Assembly (NCBI GenBank): GCA_002749535.1
Contig: MZZL01000398.1
Location: forward strand, 248,001-312,000
Direction of reading: 5' to 3'
DNA: 64,000 bases
Origin: Apophysomyces variabilis
Lineage: Eukaryota > Mucoromycota > Mucoromycetes > Mucorales > Mucoraceae
Part shown: positions 49,624-61,303 of the stretch, piece by piece
Layout: every line of letters begins with the position of its first letter
Position numbering within the stretch: the first letter of the stretch is position 1
Program-made: the position numbers and the translations under genes
Notes under the pieces: model-generated
Databases searched by the model: none
Seen by the model: only the letters and a program-made list of their open reading frames with translations
What the model was told of the DNA's origin: nothing

Positions 49624-52204
49624 TTAATAGTGAGCTACTCTAACGTACACATTCGTTTCTGCTTTCAAGCGTCTTAAAAGAAGAATGGTTTTGGTGATGA
49701 CCTGTGCTGGGTGAAAGGGAGAGTTATCGAATACAAAAGCCCAATGCGAGCGCCAGATATTCATCGTGACGCAGGTAACGAAAGTTAAGAAGTCGATAGA
49801 AGCATGTTCCTGCAATGGCAAAGGTGGTGGATCAACTGTGAAGATAGAAGCAGACGTGAGGTGTGAGAGGCTGACTAGAAAGAGATTGGTCAAACGTTGC
49901 CAAACAGGTTGTTTGTATGGGAAGGACCACAAAAGATGTTCTTGAGATTCGACCAGGCCACAAATAGGGGCAAAAGGCGATGTAAAATGAGCAGGCAGCA
50001 GTTCGTGGAGGCGCTGACGGTACGGTAGACTATTGTGATAGTCTCCAAAGAATTGTGTGAGCTGTGTTAGGTAAGCGGGCGTTCCAGAATCCGGTCCAGG
50101 CTTTCTTGGTGGCTCGTGGGTAAGTGGCATGTAAAGTATCCAAAGCCGGTAGCTGAGCTAGGCGAAATTCAGAGCGCGAGATAGAAACAAGAGATAAACC
50201 GGATTGGAGATTAGGTGAGACAATTGCAGTAAAATCGAACCCGGACTTCAGAGTGTTATCATCCCCTGGAATAGAAGTGTAGGTTAACAAGGCTTGGAAA
50301 AAGGGAGCCAATCGCCACGAGCCGTCTGGAGCAATTGCTCTGAGAAATGCAATGACCTTATTCCGTTGCCTTCCACTTTCGGAGGCGGTTTGAGGACGTA
50401 AGCTGCGTAGTAGCGGATCAGAGATATAGACTTCTTTCACCAGTGACTTTCCCCAGTCTGGTTTCAATCTTGGAGGGAAAGAGCCGACAAAAGAGCAAAT
50501 GCGGCCCAGCGGGATTTCGTGTGCCGTGAGATGATTGAGAGCGGACCAGTTCGGCTGAAGTCTAAGGGAATCCATAGCGCGGAAGAGTGTACGGAAGTGT
50601 CCTAAATCCAGCAGAGACGGGGTTCGGCGTTCGGGAATAGTGCTAAGAGGGAGGGGGAAGGGCATTGAGAGTATAGGATCAAGCAGAAGTATAAATATGG
50701 ATTCGCTAAGACGAGCGGAGTGGTGGTGGGGAGGGGGGACAAAAGCCTAACAATGGGAGAATCCAGCGAAGCTGCAGAGAGTTATGATGACCCAACGGGT
50801 CCAATATCCCCAAGCCGCCCTGTGCGCGAGGACGTATACACGTATCGAAACTTACCCTTGGGAATGAGCGACCGTGTAAGAATTTCCCAACGGCAGAACG
50901 TATTTTTTGCAGGAAAACAAGAGGGACTGATAGGATACGTATGGAATACCGGATACGACTGAGGGGCAATGAGTTTGCGAGAAGGGCTTTATCACGAATG
51001 GATAGAGCGCGCGACGACAAGAGGCATGAATATGCTTCTACCTTGGCAATCAGTGATTAAAGAAAACGATCCAACTGTTCAGAAGAGCCAGTAAGGGGGA
51101 AACCTAGGTAGATCGAGGCAATCGGAGAGTCCCTATCATGCCAATTGCATATGTTATGTCGCAGAAGCGCTTGATGCCATTTCGTGGACACCACACCATC
51201 GAGGGCGATTGGAACAGTTTTGGAGCGATTGACGCGGGCATTAGACGCCCTGCCGTATGTGACGAGCAGATCAATAAGATAGTCAGCTTCCTGTGGGATG
51301 TTGAGAAAAACGAAGACATCATCTGTATAAGCTAGGCATTTAAGTGGTGTCGGTGGTGGTATCGGCGGTGAAATCAGTGTAGTGCTAGGGTTGGCGAAAG
51401 AAAATCCTTGAATCAAAAAAGATGAGTGAATAACCCGTAATAACGGTTCCAAGACTAAGTTAAACAGGAGCGAAGAGAGCGGGTCGCCTCGCCGTAGTCC
51501 ACGACCTGGTTTGCAAGGTGCTGATAAATGACCGTTGATGTTGATACAAATAGAAGTTTGAACGAAAAGATTCGAAAGCAGCCGGCGAAATGTATGAGGA
51601 AACCCAAAGCGTCCGAGACAAGCATCCAGATATTGTGGGTGGACCCGATCATATGCTTTTCTTGGTCCAGTATTAAGCCGACTCCCGGTATGTTGTACTT
51701 CTGAGCGATGGACAATGCCAACCGAACGAGCAATCCATTGTCGGTAATAAATCTTTGACGTAAAAAGCATGTCTGGAAAGGATTGATCAACCGTTCCATA
51801 AATGCTGCTATGCGACTGGTTAGTAGCCTGGCAAAAACTCTGGCATCAGAACAAATGAGAGAAATCGGTCGCCAATTCCGCAAGAGGGATCTATCGCCTT
51901 TTTTCGGTAGAAGCACCACTACGGAGCGTTGCCAGGTGGCTGGGAAGCGCTGGTGAGACAAGGCTTTCTGAAAAACGTTAGTGAGCAGCCGTCGTATAAA
52001 AGGATATTCAAAGATAAATCTCAGGAGTTCATATGGTATTCCATCAATGCCGGGGCTACTTCGTTGGGCTGTTCGTGATAAACCATGCAGGATCTCTTCT
52101 TCCGTCCACGGAGCCATTAAGGCGCTTGCATCAGGAGTTGAGAGTTGGCTGTCAGGCGGTATATGTTGGATCATCGCGTCAATGGCCGAGACATCGACTT
52201 CGTG
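49624..52204 (-). mobile_element. degenerate non-LTR (LINE) retrotransposon, 5' truncated
   Basis: On minus, from about 52204 the frame enters a reverse transcriptase: SSPGIDGIPYELL, FPATWQRSVVVLLPKKGD, NWRPISLICSD. A one-base deletion near 51655 separates ILDQEK from AYDRVHPQYLD. Then come GRGLRRGDPLSSLLFNL and the catalytic box, here YTDD instead of YADD. An in-frame TAA stands at 51057-51059. Further breaks divide the C-terminal part, which carries a zinc-knuckle-like RT region (FAPICGLVESQEHLLWSFP) with two cysteines lost. The endonuclease domain is missing, so the copy is a 5'-truncated dead LINE. No poly(A) tail or target-site duplication was found. Confidence 0.88.
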
Positions 52205-52247
52205 AATTTATTGCAGCTAGTTAAAGAAGCCGAGTTTCCGGAGTCGT

Positions 52248-52547
52248 TTGATGGAATGGACAAGGTGGCAGATTGTTAGATTTTTGGTGGGAGTTGGTGG
52301 TATGTGTTTTGTACTCAGATATGCAGGCTTAATGGCTAAAGAGTTGGTTCAGATACGTGTGGAGAATGCAGTTCGTACGATTGAAAAGTTAAAAGAGGAG
52401 CATGCAACCACATTACGTCGCGCACATGTCTATAATGAGCCTTTGCCCGATCTTCGCATGCAGGTCAATGAGACGGTTATTGATCTTGTAAAAAAAGATA
52501 CCACGGGCATACAGCAGTGTGCTCCGAAATCTCCTTACCGAATCTGA
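52248..52547 (+). pseudogene. orphan coding-like fragment beside the LINE
   Basis: Directly right of the LINE end, a frame reads LLQLVKEAEFPESFDGMDKV (about 52210-52268) and then stops. A second frame continues with MAKELVQIRVENAVRTIEKL and PDLRMQVNETVIDLVKKD to a stop at 52547. Both look protein-like and could be consecutive exons of one gene whose 5' part was displaced by the LINE. I do not recognise the family. Confidence 0.35.
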
Positions 52548-53756
52548 ATATGACATTGTCCCTTTTGTGTGCATAGCATTTCCTTCGCTCATTAATGACA
52601 AGCAATATCCGCGATGTATATCTGCATTTTACCATTCAACTTACGGACATGTTATTGTACATTTTACACTCATCTTTTTAACACTCATCCGATGCACAAA
52701 AAAGAAGTCTTGTTATTGATTAAAATAGCATGAATCATGAAACTGTATGTGACAGTACTAAATTTTCGGTTTCTGAGTATCGTCGGGATGCAATGGTTAA
52801 AGAAACAATAATGAGGCACATAAATACTGTCCTCTTCTCTTTATTGAATATACCATGTGGGCAATGAAAGAGGCTTGCCGTGGTATGACCACCGTATGAG
52901 GATTTGCCGATAGCGGTGGGTGCCAAATTTCAAAACGTTAATATAAAAATAATCAGTCTATATATCAAAAACCAATAGTGTTCATTCACCTGGAGAGAAA
53001 GAGGCCGTTATGTCTACGCAAGTATGGAGGCAAGACCATCCCGCTCGCAGCACGCAGTACACTTGAGGGTAGCAAGTACACAGTCAGTGTAGGATGCCTT
53101 TGTCATGACTAGGATGTCACCAAGCTCGCGGGATGCTCGCGGCCGAGACGCAGTTGTACCTTCCAACGTCCTTCTGTACAAGGATCTCCGGTTGTCAACC
53201 AAAGCCACGTTTTGCGATGCATGTCTTTTTTTTACTATACTCCACATTATTCACATCAACTCATAGATTATAATTACTTTAGCTTAAAAACAAACGTTAC
53301 CTTCAGTTCCCAGATTACAACGGAAATATCGACTCCAGAGGCCACACGGCCAAGCTGGGAATCCTCACCAACAGAGGTTCTCAAAACTGTGACTTCTCTT
53401 TCTTAGAATTGCAACCAATGAGATTAGTAAACCGCGACTTGGCTGAACTCAATTGTGCCCTCCTGCTTTGACTGCACTTTGAGCAGTTTTGGTAAATAAT
53501 ACGTTAACAAAGCCTTAGATTCATCTGAACTCGTTGATTTCTGTCATAAATCGATCTTGTATATCTCTAGGATACAAATAGAAACGAAGTTTACACAGCG
53601 CCTTTACATTATCGAAGCGGAGCCAAGGATATCGTCAATAAATGCGGATTAATACAACAGTTACAAAATGATCCAGATTAAAAGGACGTAAATAATAGTT
53701 CAGGGTAAAAAAGTTCTCCACATATAGCAGGGATTTACATGTTTGCAAGCTCTGCT
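52548..53756. other. spacer between the orphan fragment and the Tc1-like element
   Basis: A minus-strand frame at 53014-53247 reads RELGDILVMTKASYTDCVLA and is richer in GC than its surroundings; it has no known motif. Nothing else is supported. Confidence 0.35.
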
Positions 53757-55089
53757 TCAGAGATCTCGTTCTTCATTCTTACAATGAGGAAAGAATGATA
53801 TTGAATGCTTAATCCAGGCTTGGCAGTCTGATCTGGTCACTTTGCTTACTGAATCAGAAATCCGATCTGTGAGTCTATCATCAGCTTTCAGTGCATTTCT
53901 CCTGATACCTGCTTTTACCTTTGACCAAAATTCTTCAATGGGATTTAGAAACGGGGAATATGGCGGTTAAGTACAGGCATTTATAGCCTCTGCTCTCAAT
54001 CGGATTGCGAACAACCACGATATAATGACCTTTCATATCACGTGTATCCAGCATGTCCATCACGTTTGATATATAGGACAGGAAGTGCTCTGTTCATGTA
54101 CCAATCCGACCATTCACTGCCTTTGTTTCTTTCCCGTTAAGCTTTCTCTTTTTGAACACAGACAGCCTGAGGCTTTCTCAAAGATATATCTATCACTCCA
54201 GCCTCAGATATGGCACCTAAAATACTAGTTGTAACTCCTTTTCCAATTGGTATAGTGCCTTTTTGCTGGCGTGCCTTTCACAGAACGACCATAATTTCTT
54301 TGAGTATGCAGGTTGAAACCAGCTTCGTCGATGAAGACACAGTATTTAGTGAAGTCTAAGTCTTGCATCTTTTCCCACTCTTCGACTTTTTCCTTTCGCA
54401 ACGTTATTACTCGATCGGAATTCCTTGCTGCGGGAAGCTTTTCCAACTTTTTCAAAGTTATACGGCAATTACTGACTAAATGTCTATGCAACGCCGATTC
54501 TGAGATAGTTAACCCTGCAAACGCCTCACATAAGCTTTTATTTATGTCAGTCAGAATAGCAGTCGGATTCTTATCAATGTAATCTACAAGCAACTGGGAG
54601 TCAGCTTCGGTCAGCTTGCCATAACATCTAGCACGAATCTTCCTCTGAACTCCAGGTAGACGTCTTTCTTTGTCCCGATTGTACGTTTTGATACGACGTT
54701 GAGCAGTTCGAACATTTATACCTGTGATTAGCGCTGCCTCCTTTGCTGTTCGGCCCTCTTCAATCACTAAATTAAACAGCTTTTCTACTTGCTGCGGGGT
54801 ATACCGTCTGTATGATCCTCTTGCTCTAGCTTTAGTCACCTGTTCATAGTCTCGTTTTCTATGTGGTCTGTTTAGAAAAACTAGGTCTTGCTATACTTTT
54901 CTCTTCAGTATCATCAGTGGATGATCCGGCTTCTGACAATGTACGCATACACACAAAGGCACCATCTACATGATAAATATCTTTCCGCCATCTTTCACTC
55001 AAAATAGCTGCAGTTGAACGAGACAATCCTGCCCACTCATTTGGTTCATCATCCTCAGGACATGTCAACGTCAAATGAAGTAGCATCAT
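53757..55089 (-). mobile_element. decayed Tc1/mariner-type transposase
   Basis: On minus the frame runs FVCMRTLSEAGSSTDD, is cut by TAG and TGA codons near 54850-54885, then continues in a long open piece (54839-54225): GSYRRYTPQQVEKLFNLVIE, a helix-turn-helix with TGINVRTAQRRIKTY, and the first catalytic Asp in YCVFIDEAGFNLHTQ. After a frameshift near 54235, remnants read HYIVVVRNPIESRGYKCLYL and PPYSPFLNPIEEFWSKVKAG, ending near 53757. The second catalytic Asp (usually in a DNAPIH motif) is gone. The element is dead. At least two stops look like C-to-T changes of CAG or CGA codons. Confidence 0.88.
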
Positions 55090-55241
55090 TTAGTTTTCAC
55101 GAAGCATCTTTACTTCCATGTATTCACAAAAAATCATTCAACATATTCAAAAGATGAGTTATCTTTCGACTCATCACCCCATTTTTTATACGATAACACA
55201 TGTCGGACTTTCTAATTTTTTGGCAAACAGCCGAGTTTTTA

Positions 55242-55327
55242 CAGCGCAAAACAGCGCAAAGTTTATTCCCAGCCAATGTAAATATGATCTATTGGTCAGC
55301 GCAAAAATCATATTCAAGCAGCGCAAA
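55242..55327 (+). repeat. four copies of CAGCGCAAA beside the Tc1-like element
   Basis: Direct repeats at 55242-55250, 55252-55260, 55297-55305 and 55319-55327, upstream of the transposase gene. Clustered short repeats near an element end often serve as transposase binding sites. A single CAGCGC at about 53597 on the other side may be related, but no full inverted repeat was found. Confidence 0.45.
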
Positions 55328-55633
55328 GTCACGTGCAAAACTAGTATACTCAAAATCATAAGCTTCATTCTTCACATAAAAAAAAAGTATACTTCAAATC
55401 CTGCAGCTTTATATCTTTATCATTCGCTACTAGACATAGCAGATCCACTATATATATAAACTCTGTTTAACATTCCTTAATACACCTTACAAATGGCCAA
55501 CGGGTTGAAATCCTAGGCTTTTCCTCATCAATGCCTCCCAAGTTTGTGTGACCTGTACGCTTTCAATGACAAAACAGAGGTCACACGATAAGGCCGAAAT
55601 CACCGAAGAAGGAAACTTGATAAACCTGTGCAC

Positions 55634-58600
55634 ATGCCACCGTCTGGATCACCGTTGGAATGGACAGTTAAAGATGTTTTTCAATGGGCTCTGTTAAATT
55701 TACATGTAGAAGTTGCGCATAAATTAAAAGGTTGGTATTGACATTTGCAAAAGTGAGTCAAATGCCTAATAAGAAAACTGAAGCGCGCCATTGTGACGGA
55801 CGAGCCTTACTTCTTTTGGACCCGATCGCGCTTTCCACTGTATACAATGTGAAATCAAAATCGAGACGCAAAACAACCATGAATAGAATCCGTGCTCTCC
55901 GTAAAACCATCGATGGTAATAACGTCTGAGGCAGAGTTGAAAGAAATAGATCGTAACGCACATATAGATGCAGGCGATGGGAAAACGGAGAGTATCCTAC
56001 AACCACCCTTAGATGATTTCTGCTGCATGGATCCGACATTTGCCAAATTTAAACGAGCATTACCAGATATGGGAAGCGATCGAACAGAAATTCCACTTCG
56101 CAGGGTGTTTGACCAAGACGTCGTATATTCTGAATCATTTATGCCATGGCCAGAAGCATTGATACCTCGTAAAGTTGACGGCTACATTTCATTTCCTCAC
56201 TTCGATGTTGTTACTATCAGTGCTGGTCAGAAAAGACGACTGGATGCTAATCCTATCGAAAGCAATAAGAGACAAACAATAAGCAACACTCCACCATCAC
56301 CTTCGCCATCCACATCAACATTCACATTATCAACAACATCATCATCATCAACAACAACGACACCCTTGATTGCGATTAATCCAGCGTTCCCTCAAAAAGC
56401 AATTTACATAGACCCTCGATTTCTGCGACATTTAAAGAAGCATCAGGTAAAAAAAAAGGAAGTAAAACCTCGTCTTCACTTCTAAATCGGTTACAGATAG
56501 ACGGTGTTCGCCATCTATGGCGTCAAGTCGTGGAAGCAAAACGTGGATGTGTACTTGCACATTCCATGGGATTGGGTACGAATGATAGTGGTTCATTTTC
56601 ATGTGAATTTATTCATGGAGCTGTCTACAGGGAAAACGTTGCAGAGCATTGTGTTTATCACCACCTTATTGCAGGAAGCTAACAAACATAACCAGGACAT
56701 CCCGGTATATTTACGGGTATGTTTTGATAAAGATCGTACTATTCGAAGCAGCTCATTATTTCATAAAAGGGGAAACGTATCCTTATTCTTGCACCCCTCA
56801 CCACGCTGGATAACTGGGTGAATGAGTTTTACCATTGGCTTCCTTCCGATCTCCAGACAATTGTTGGACCCATATACAATTTCTGCGGTTAGTACCAGGA
56901 TAAGATTAAATAAGCTTATATGTTAAAAAATTTAAAATAGATGTTGGCTTGGCTAGTACCAGTGTTGCTAGAAAAATGTCCATACTACGAAACTGGCATA
57001 ACGTTGGAGGAATATTGTTGATGAATTATGACCGTTTCCGGACGTATTTAACCAGCAAGAAAAATAGCGATTCCACAAACGAATTGCTGGCAACTTATCT
57101 GTTAGACAGCCCATCATTGGTTATTGCAGATGAAGGGCACCGATTAAAGAATCAAAACGCTTTGATCACTTCAATCCTCAGCCAAATACGCACTCCAGCT
57201 CGCATATGTTTGACTGGGTATCCATTACAAAACAACTTGCTGGAATATTACTGCATGATCGATTTCGTTTGCCCAGGATTCCTTGGAGACAAAGACTCCT
57301 TCAGAAAGGAGTATAGAAAGCCAATTGAAAACATATATGCCGATTCATCCAATGCAGATAAGCTGCTAGCCAAGCGCAGTCTTCTAAAGATCCAATTACT
57401 CACCATTGACATCATTCACCGGTAAGTTAAAAGAAAGGGCAGAGGGAGTGATTCCTTATCCGCAAATGCGCAGACGCGACGCAAGCATTCTGCAAGTAGA
57501 TCTGCCTAAGAAAACAGAATACTATATTTATGTTGGGTTAACTCCTACACAATATCTTGCATACGACCGATTCTTGAAGGATGTTATGGCGTTCGATACC
57601 GACCATTCTCCACTTATCAGCCTTATCTTATTACGATCCATTTGCAACCATCCATCTGTTTTTCGAAAAGTATGTCACACTGAGCAAGAGATTAATATGA
57701 TAACAACAAACAATAGATGGTACATAATCGGCAGGATAACAAAAAGGGACCAGAAGCGGGGCTTGAAGAAGATGAACATATAGAGCCAAACAAGCGGGTA
57801 GAAGCAAGGCAGCAGAGTGCTGTGGATGACGATGAGGATCTCGTGGATGAGAATGAATTTGCTGCAATAGCATCTTGGAGGAAAGACCGTCCGTTGGACT
57901 GGACTGAATCATTTTTCCAGGCTATCCATGGTAGGGCAATACAGTTTTTGAATGATACCAATGCAATTGCGTATCTTAGAGTTGGATAAACCTGAATTGT
58001 CGAACAAGATGATAATTACGGCTCAGATTATCAAATACTGTAAGGATTTTGGAGAAAAGGTTCTCATTGTATCACATAGTCTAGCCTGTCTTGGTAGGTT
58101 CGAAGCAGATTGTCTGTTTTCAGACTGACATTGGCTCAACAGACTATATTCAGCAATATCTATCATCACTTGAATACAACGTCATTCGAATTGATGGTCA
58201 AACTCCACAACCGGTAGGGACATGTTCTTCTCTGTTAACCGAACTCACACAGTATGCTAGGACCGACAACCAATGATTAATCGGTTTAACCAAGAGGATA
58301 ACCAGAATGTTATACTTCTCTCAGCAAAGGTAGGAATAAGCCGTGCCACATGCTGAAAAATAACATCCCTTTTTTTAGGCTGCTTCGATTGGTGTCAACA
58401 TAGTTGGGGCTAGTCGGGTCATATTATTTGACTTGGACTGGAATCCATGTTATGATGAACAGAGTATTGGGCGGGTGTACAGATATGGACAGGTCAAACC
58501 AGTATACATCTATCGCTTGGTGACCTATTCCACGATTGAACAGCGAGTGATGACACAAAGTGTCCACAAGCGAGGAATATCCAGGTAATTTGAAAGTTCA

Positions 58601-58958
58601 AGGCAGAGTGCATCGAGTGCTAAATTTCCAACTCAGTCGTGTGGTTGATAACTTGATGGTGGCAGCTCAGCTTCGTGCCGATTTTCGCGATTATTACAAA
58701 CTGCCTGACAAAACTGCCAAAGCTCTTGATCCTAAAACCGTAAACCTGCAGGACAGTTTGATGCAAGCAGTACTGGATAACAATCCAGCAGCAGTTATAG
58801 ATATAAAGTTAGAAGAAGATATAGTACATAGTGATGTCGACCACTCTGGACCAGATCTCCATCCAGATGTGATCGGCAAAGTTCGAACAGAGGTTGTGAT
58901 GGAAAAGAGAAAATACCGGAATCACATAGCTATGCAGCGGGATATTCAAGGCTTTTAA
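55634..58958 (+). CDS. SNF2-family remodeller, ATRX/ARIP4-like, with N-terminal SAM domain
   Basis: The N-terminal 75 residues look like a SAM domain: WTVKDVFQWALLNLHVEVAH, then CDGRALLLLDPIALSTVYNV and KTTMNRIRALRKT. A Ser/Thr-rich linker follows (56280-56375). The ATPase starts RFLRHLKKHQIDGVRHLW and has LAHSMGLGKTLQSIV (motif I), NVGGILLMNYDRFRTYL, VIADEGHRLKNQNA (motif II, DEGH) and LTGYPLQNN (motif III). The second lobe has GEKVLIVSHSLACLD, LLSAKAASIGVNIVGASRVI and IGRVYRYGQVKPVYIYRL (motif VI). AHSMGLGKTLQ and the GGILL block are typical of the ATRX/ARIP4/Rad54-like branch, which moves or unwinds nucleosomal DNA. About a dozen introns, all with consistent phases where checked, so the gene seems intact. 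Confidence 0.85.
56283..56366 (+). repeat. low-complexity CCA/TCA/ACA tract in the SNF2 gene
   Basis: Short imperfect repeats of cca, tca and aca codons encode a Ser/Thr/Pro-rich linker between the SAM and ATPase parts. Confidence 0.7.
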
Positions 58959-59030
58959 CTGGAAGCATAAATAGCATTAATAACGATATACATGTTTATA
59001 TAACACATTTTTTCCATGCTGTTGATTAAA

Positions 59031-61212
59031 TCATGCGGTTTTGGAACTTTGCTGCCAGTATGCTTTGATAATATCTTCACATTCTTTTTCCGTTCCGTTA
59101 GGATTCTCCAGTTGCCAAATCATAATCTGTTTCAGCAATTGCGTCACAACTGGCCCGGGTTTAATCCCAAGAAGTTGCGTCGCACGCTTACCCTATAAGT
59201 GATGACAGAACATATGTGTTATATGCTAAGGATAGGTGGCAACCTGTTAACTGTAAAACTCACGTCAACAATGTATTTCCATTTATAGCACTCGTCAATC
59301 TGGTACTCTATCGCCTGTTTTACCAGTGCATCGTACTTTCTTGATATGTCTGAAGCCACATCGGCTAAAATTTGATTTCAATTCAAACAGGTCAAAGGCA
59401 TATTTACTGAGAAAGCTTACCTTCTAACAGATCTGGTTCACACCAGTTGATACCATTTTGAGTTTCAAGAAGCTCGTTTACCATTGCCAATGTGGTTACA
59501 GACCTCCATAGACTACCTAGGTCACGGATAATCATGCCTGTTCGACAGTTAGTATTGTCTTGATCTTGTTAGTTTTAGGTACCTAGATCGGACCGAGAAA
59601 TGGTGTTTTCAGCATTTTTCTCGACAGCTTCTCTCAGTTTTGGAATTCCCCGGAAAAAGGTAGATATTGTGTTGATATCAGCGTTGGTTGCCTTGATATT
59701 AAGTGGCTGTTAATGCAAACAATGAAAAGAATATTGGATTCTCTTTTTACCTTGATCGAGTCCCGCAGTACAACCTGTACGGCAGGCACTGTTCTTTTCT
59801 TCTGCTCAGTCTCAAGCCTTAGGTAAGGTAAGAGTATGGCACTGAGGTATAGGATTCTAAGCTCATCTTGCGATCCGAGTCTTAGCGGTGATGACTGAAG
59901 TAACGCGTTGGTTGAATACCTGTCATCAGGAGTAATTAAGCAATAGGAAAACTTTTGTCTATATATATCTCACCAGCGTATAATGCCGGCTGCCTGCACA
60001 GCGGACAGGGAAGGTGCAGGAGATCCATTCATGCCAGCTGGAGGATTAAACACCACGGGATACAGATCCAGCTCGTGAATCAACCGGATAGCCATAAGTG
60101 GTGATGGTCCCTTCAGCATCTTATCCAATTCTGTCCCTATTCTTTCTCTGCTAATCTTGGTTTTTAAGGCCTCTCTAATGACAGTATTCTTGGCAGCATA
60201 ACGGAGTTCTGGGACCATCTCAAAATTAAAGCGGCTAGCAAACCGGATGCAGCGTACTACACGCAATGGATCATCGCGGAAAGTTTCAAATGCTGCTAAG
60301 GGTGTTCGAATGTAACCTTCTTTCAGGTCAGCGATACCCTGTATCACTTCATTAAGCTAAAGATCTCTAAACTGGCCCTTCACGGGGATTCATATACCTG
60401 TTCAGTAAAATCTTCCACAGAGCGTGTGTGTACGTTATAAAACAAGCTATTGATAGTGATATCACGACGATAGGCGTCTTCCGTAGGTGTACCAAAAGTC
60501 TGATGGATATTAATTGACTGAATTTCAACGGAACCGCAACACACGTACGATTTCTGAAGGTATCCGGCTATCCTCGCTATATACTTCCGTCCTCAAATTG
60601 CAGAAATCAATCTCCAGGTCGAATAGCTTAGTGGTTGCTGTCTCGAGATGCTTGGATTTTTCTGGATTACTGTCGATTTTTGCAACGGAACGCGTACTAC
60701 AGCCATTCGCTTCAAGATACCGGTTGATGTACTGCGCAAATTCGTAACCCATCATATCATTCACGGCAACGTCCAAATCATGACAATCTTTCCTAAGAAG
60801 CTACAAGGTCATTCTTTTTTTAACAACCGTATCTTCTCTTGCTCTTTGCACAATTTACCTTGTCTCGAACCCAGCCACCCGCAATTCTTGACTCGATGCG
60901 TGGAAGATCAGGACGTTCACGCGCAATATAATCGGAAACTTTTTCCAATAGGTCGCATATCTTTTCTTCCTTCTCAGACAATACAACTTTCAATTCCGTT
61001 CCAGTCTTTGCAAAGCCATATGATATTTCATCACTGTGCAGTCGCTTTGGCGGTGGAGGATTCGCCATGTCAGTTGCTCGTTTTTTGCTGTACACTGTTG
61101 TAAAAAGAAAACGTGAAGTAGCCGACGCGTGATTCAAGGGCCAGTTTCGATTAGCGGATCGTGATAATAAGATTCTGAAATTGAGATGCTGTCGCAACCT
61201 CGATCTCAGCAT
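59031..61212 (-). CDS. tRNA nucleotidyltransferase (CCA-adding enzyme)
   Basis: The catalytic core is clear: SRIAGGWVRDK, LLRKDCHDLDVAVNDM with the two metal-binding Asp, FGTPTEDAYRRDITINSLFY, and DPLRVVRCIRFASRFNFEM. The C-terminal region ends GIKPGPVVTQLLKQIM, then EKECEDIIKAYWQQ. The enzyme adds CCA to tRNA 3' ends without a template. The ATG at 61212 gives a basic, acid-free leader (MLRSRLRQHLNFRILLSRS), a mitochondrial presequence; a second ATG at 61068 (MANPPPPKRLHSDE) would give the cytosolic or nuclear form, as for yeast Cca1. Ten or so short introns. A LINE lies 77 bases upstream of the first ATG. Confidence 0.92.
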
Positions 61213-61288
61213 GCAACTCAAAGCAAAACGTTCGAAGTCTTATACGTATGGCCATTGCTGCGCTTTGACTTGCAATGACTCCGATTGA

Positions 61289-61303
61289 CTGCTATTCACT
61301 TAC
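61289..61303 (+). repeat. target-site duplication, left copy
   Basis: The 15 bases ctgctattcacttac are repeated exactly at 63068-63082. They bound the second LINE and mark its insertion site. Confidence 0.85.

Noticed and set aside
49500..52260. Target-site duplication around the first LINE
   Set aside because: No repeat longer than about 6 bases was shared between the two candidate ends.
53014..53247. Possible 5S rRNA or other RNA gene in the GC-richer block
   Set aside because: It does not match the conserved 5S promoter or helices that I know; left as unexplained.
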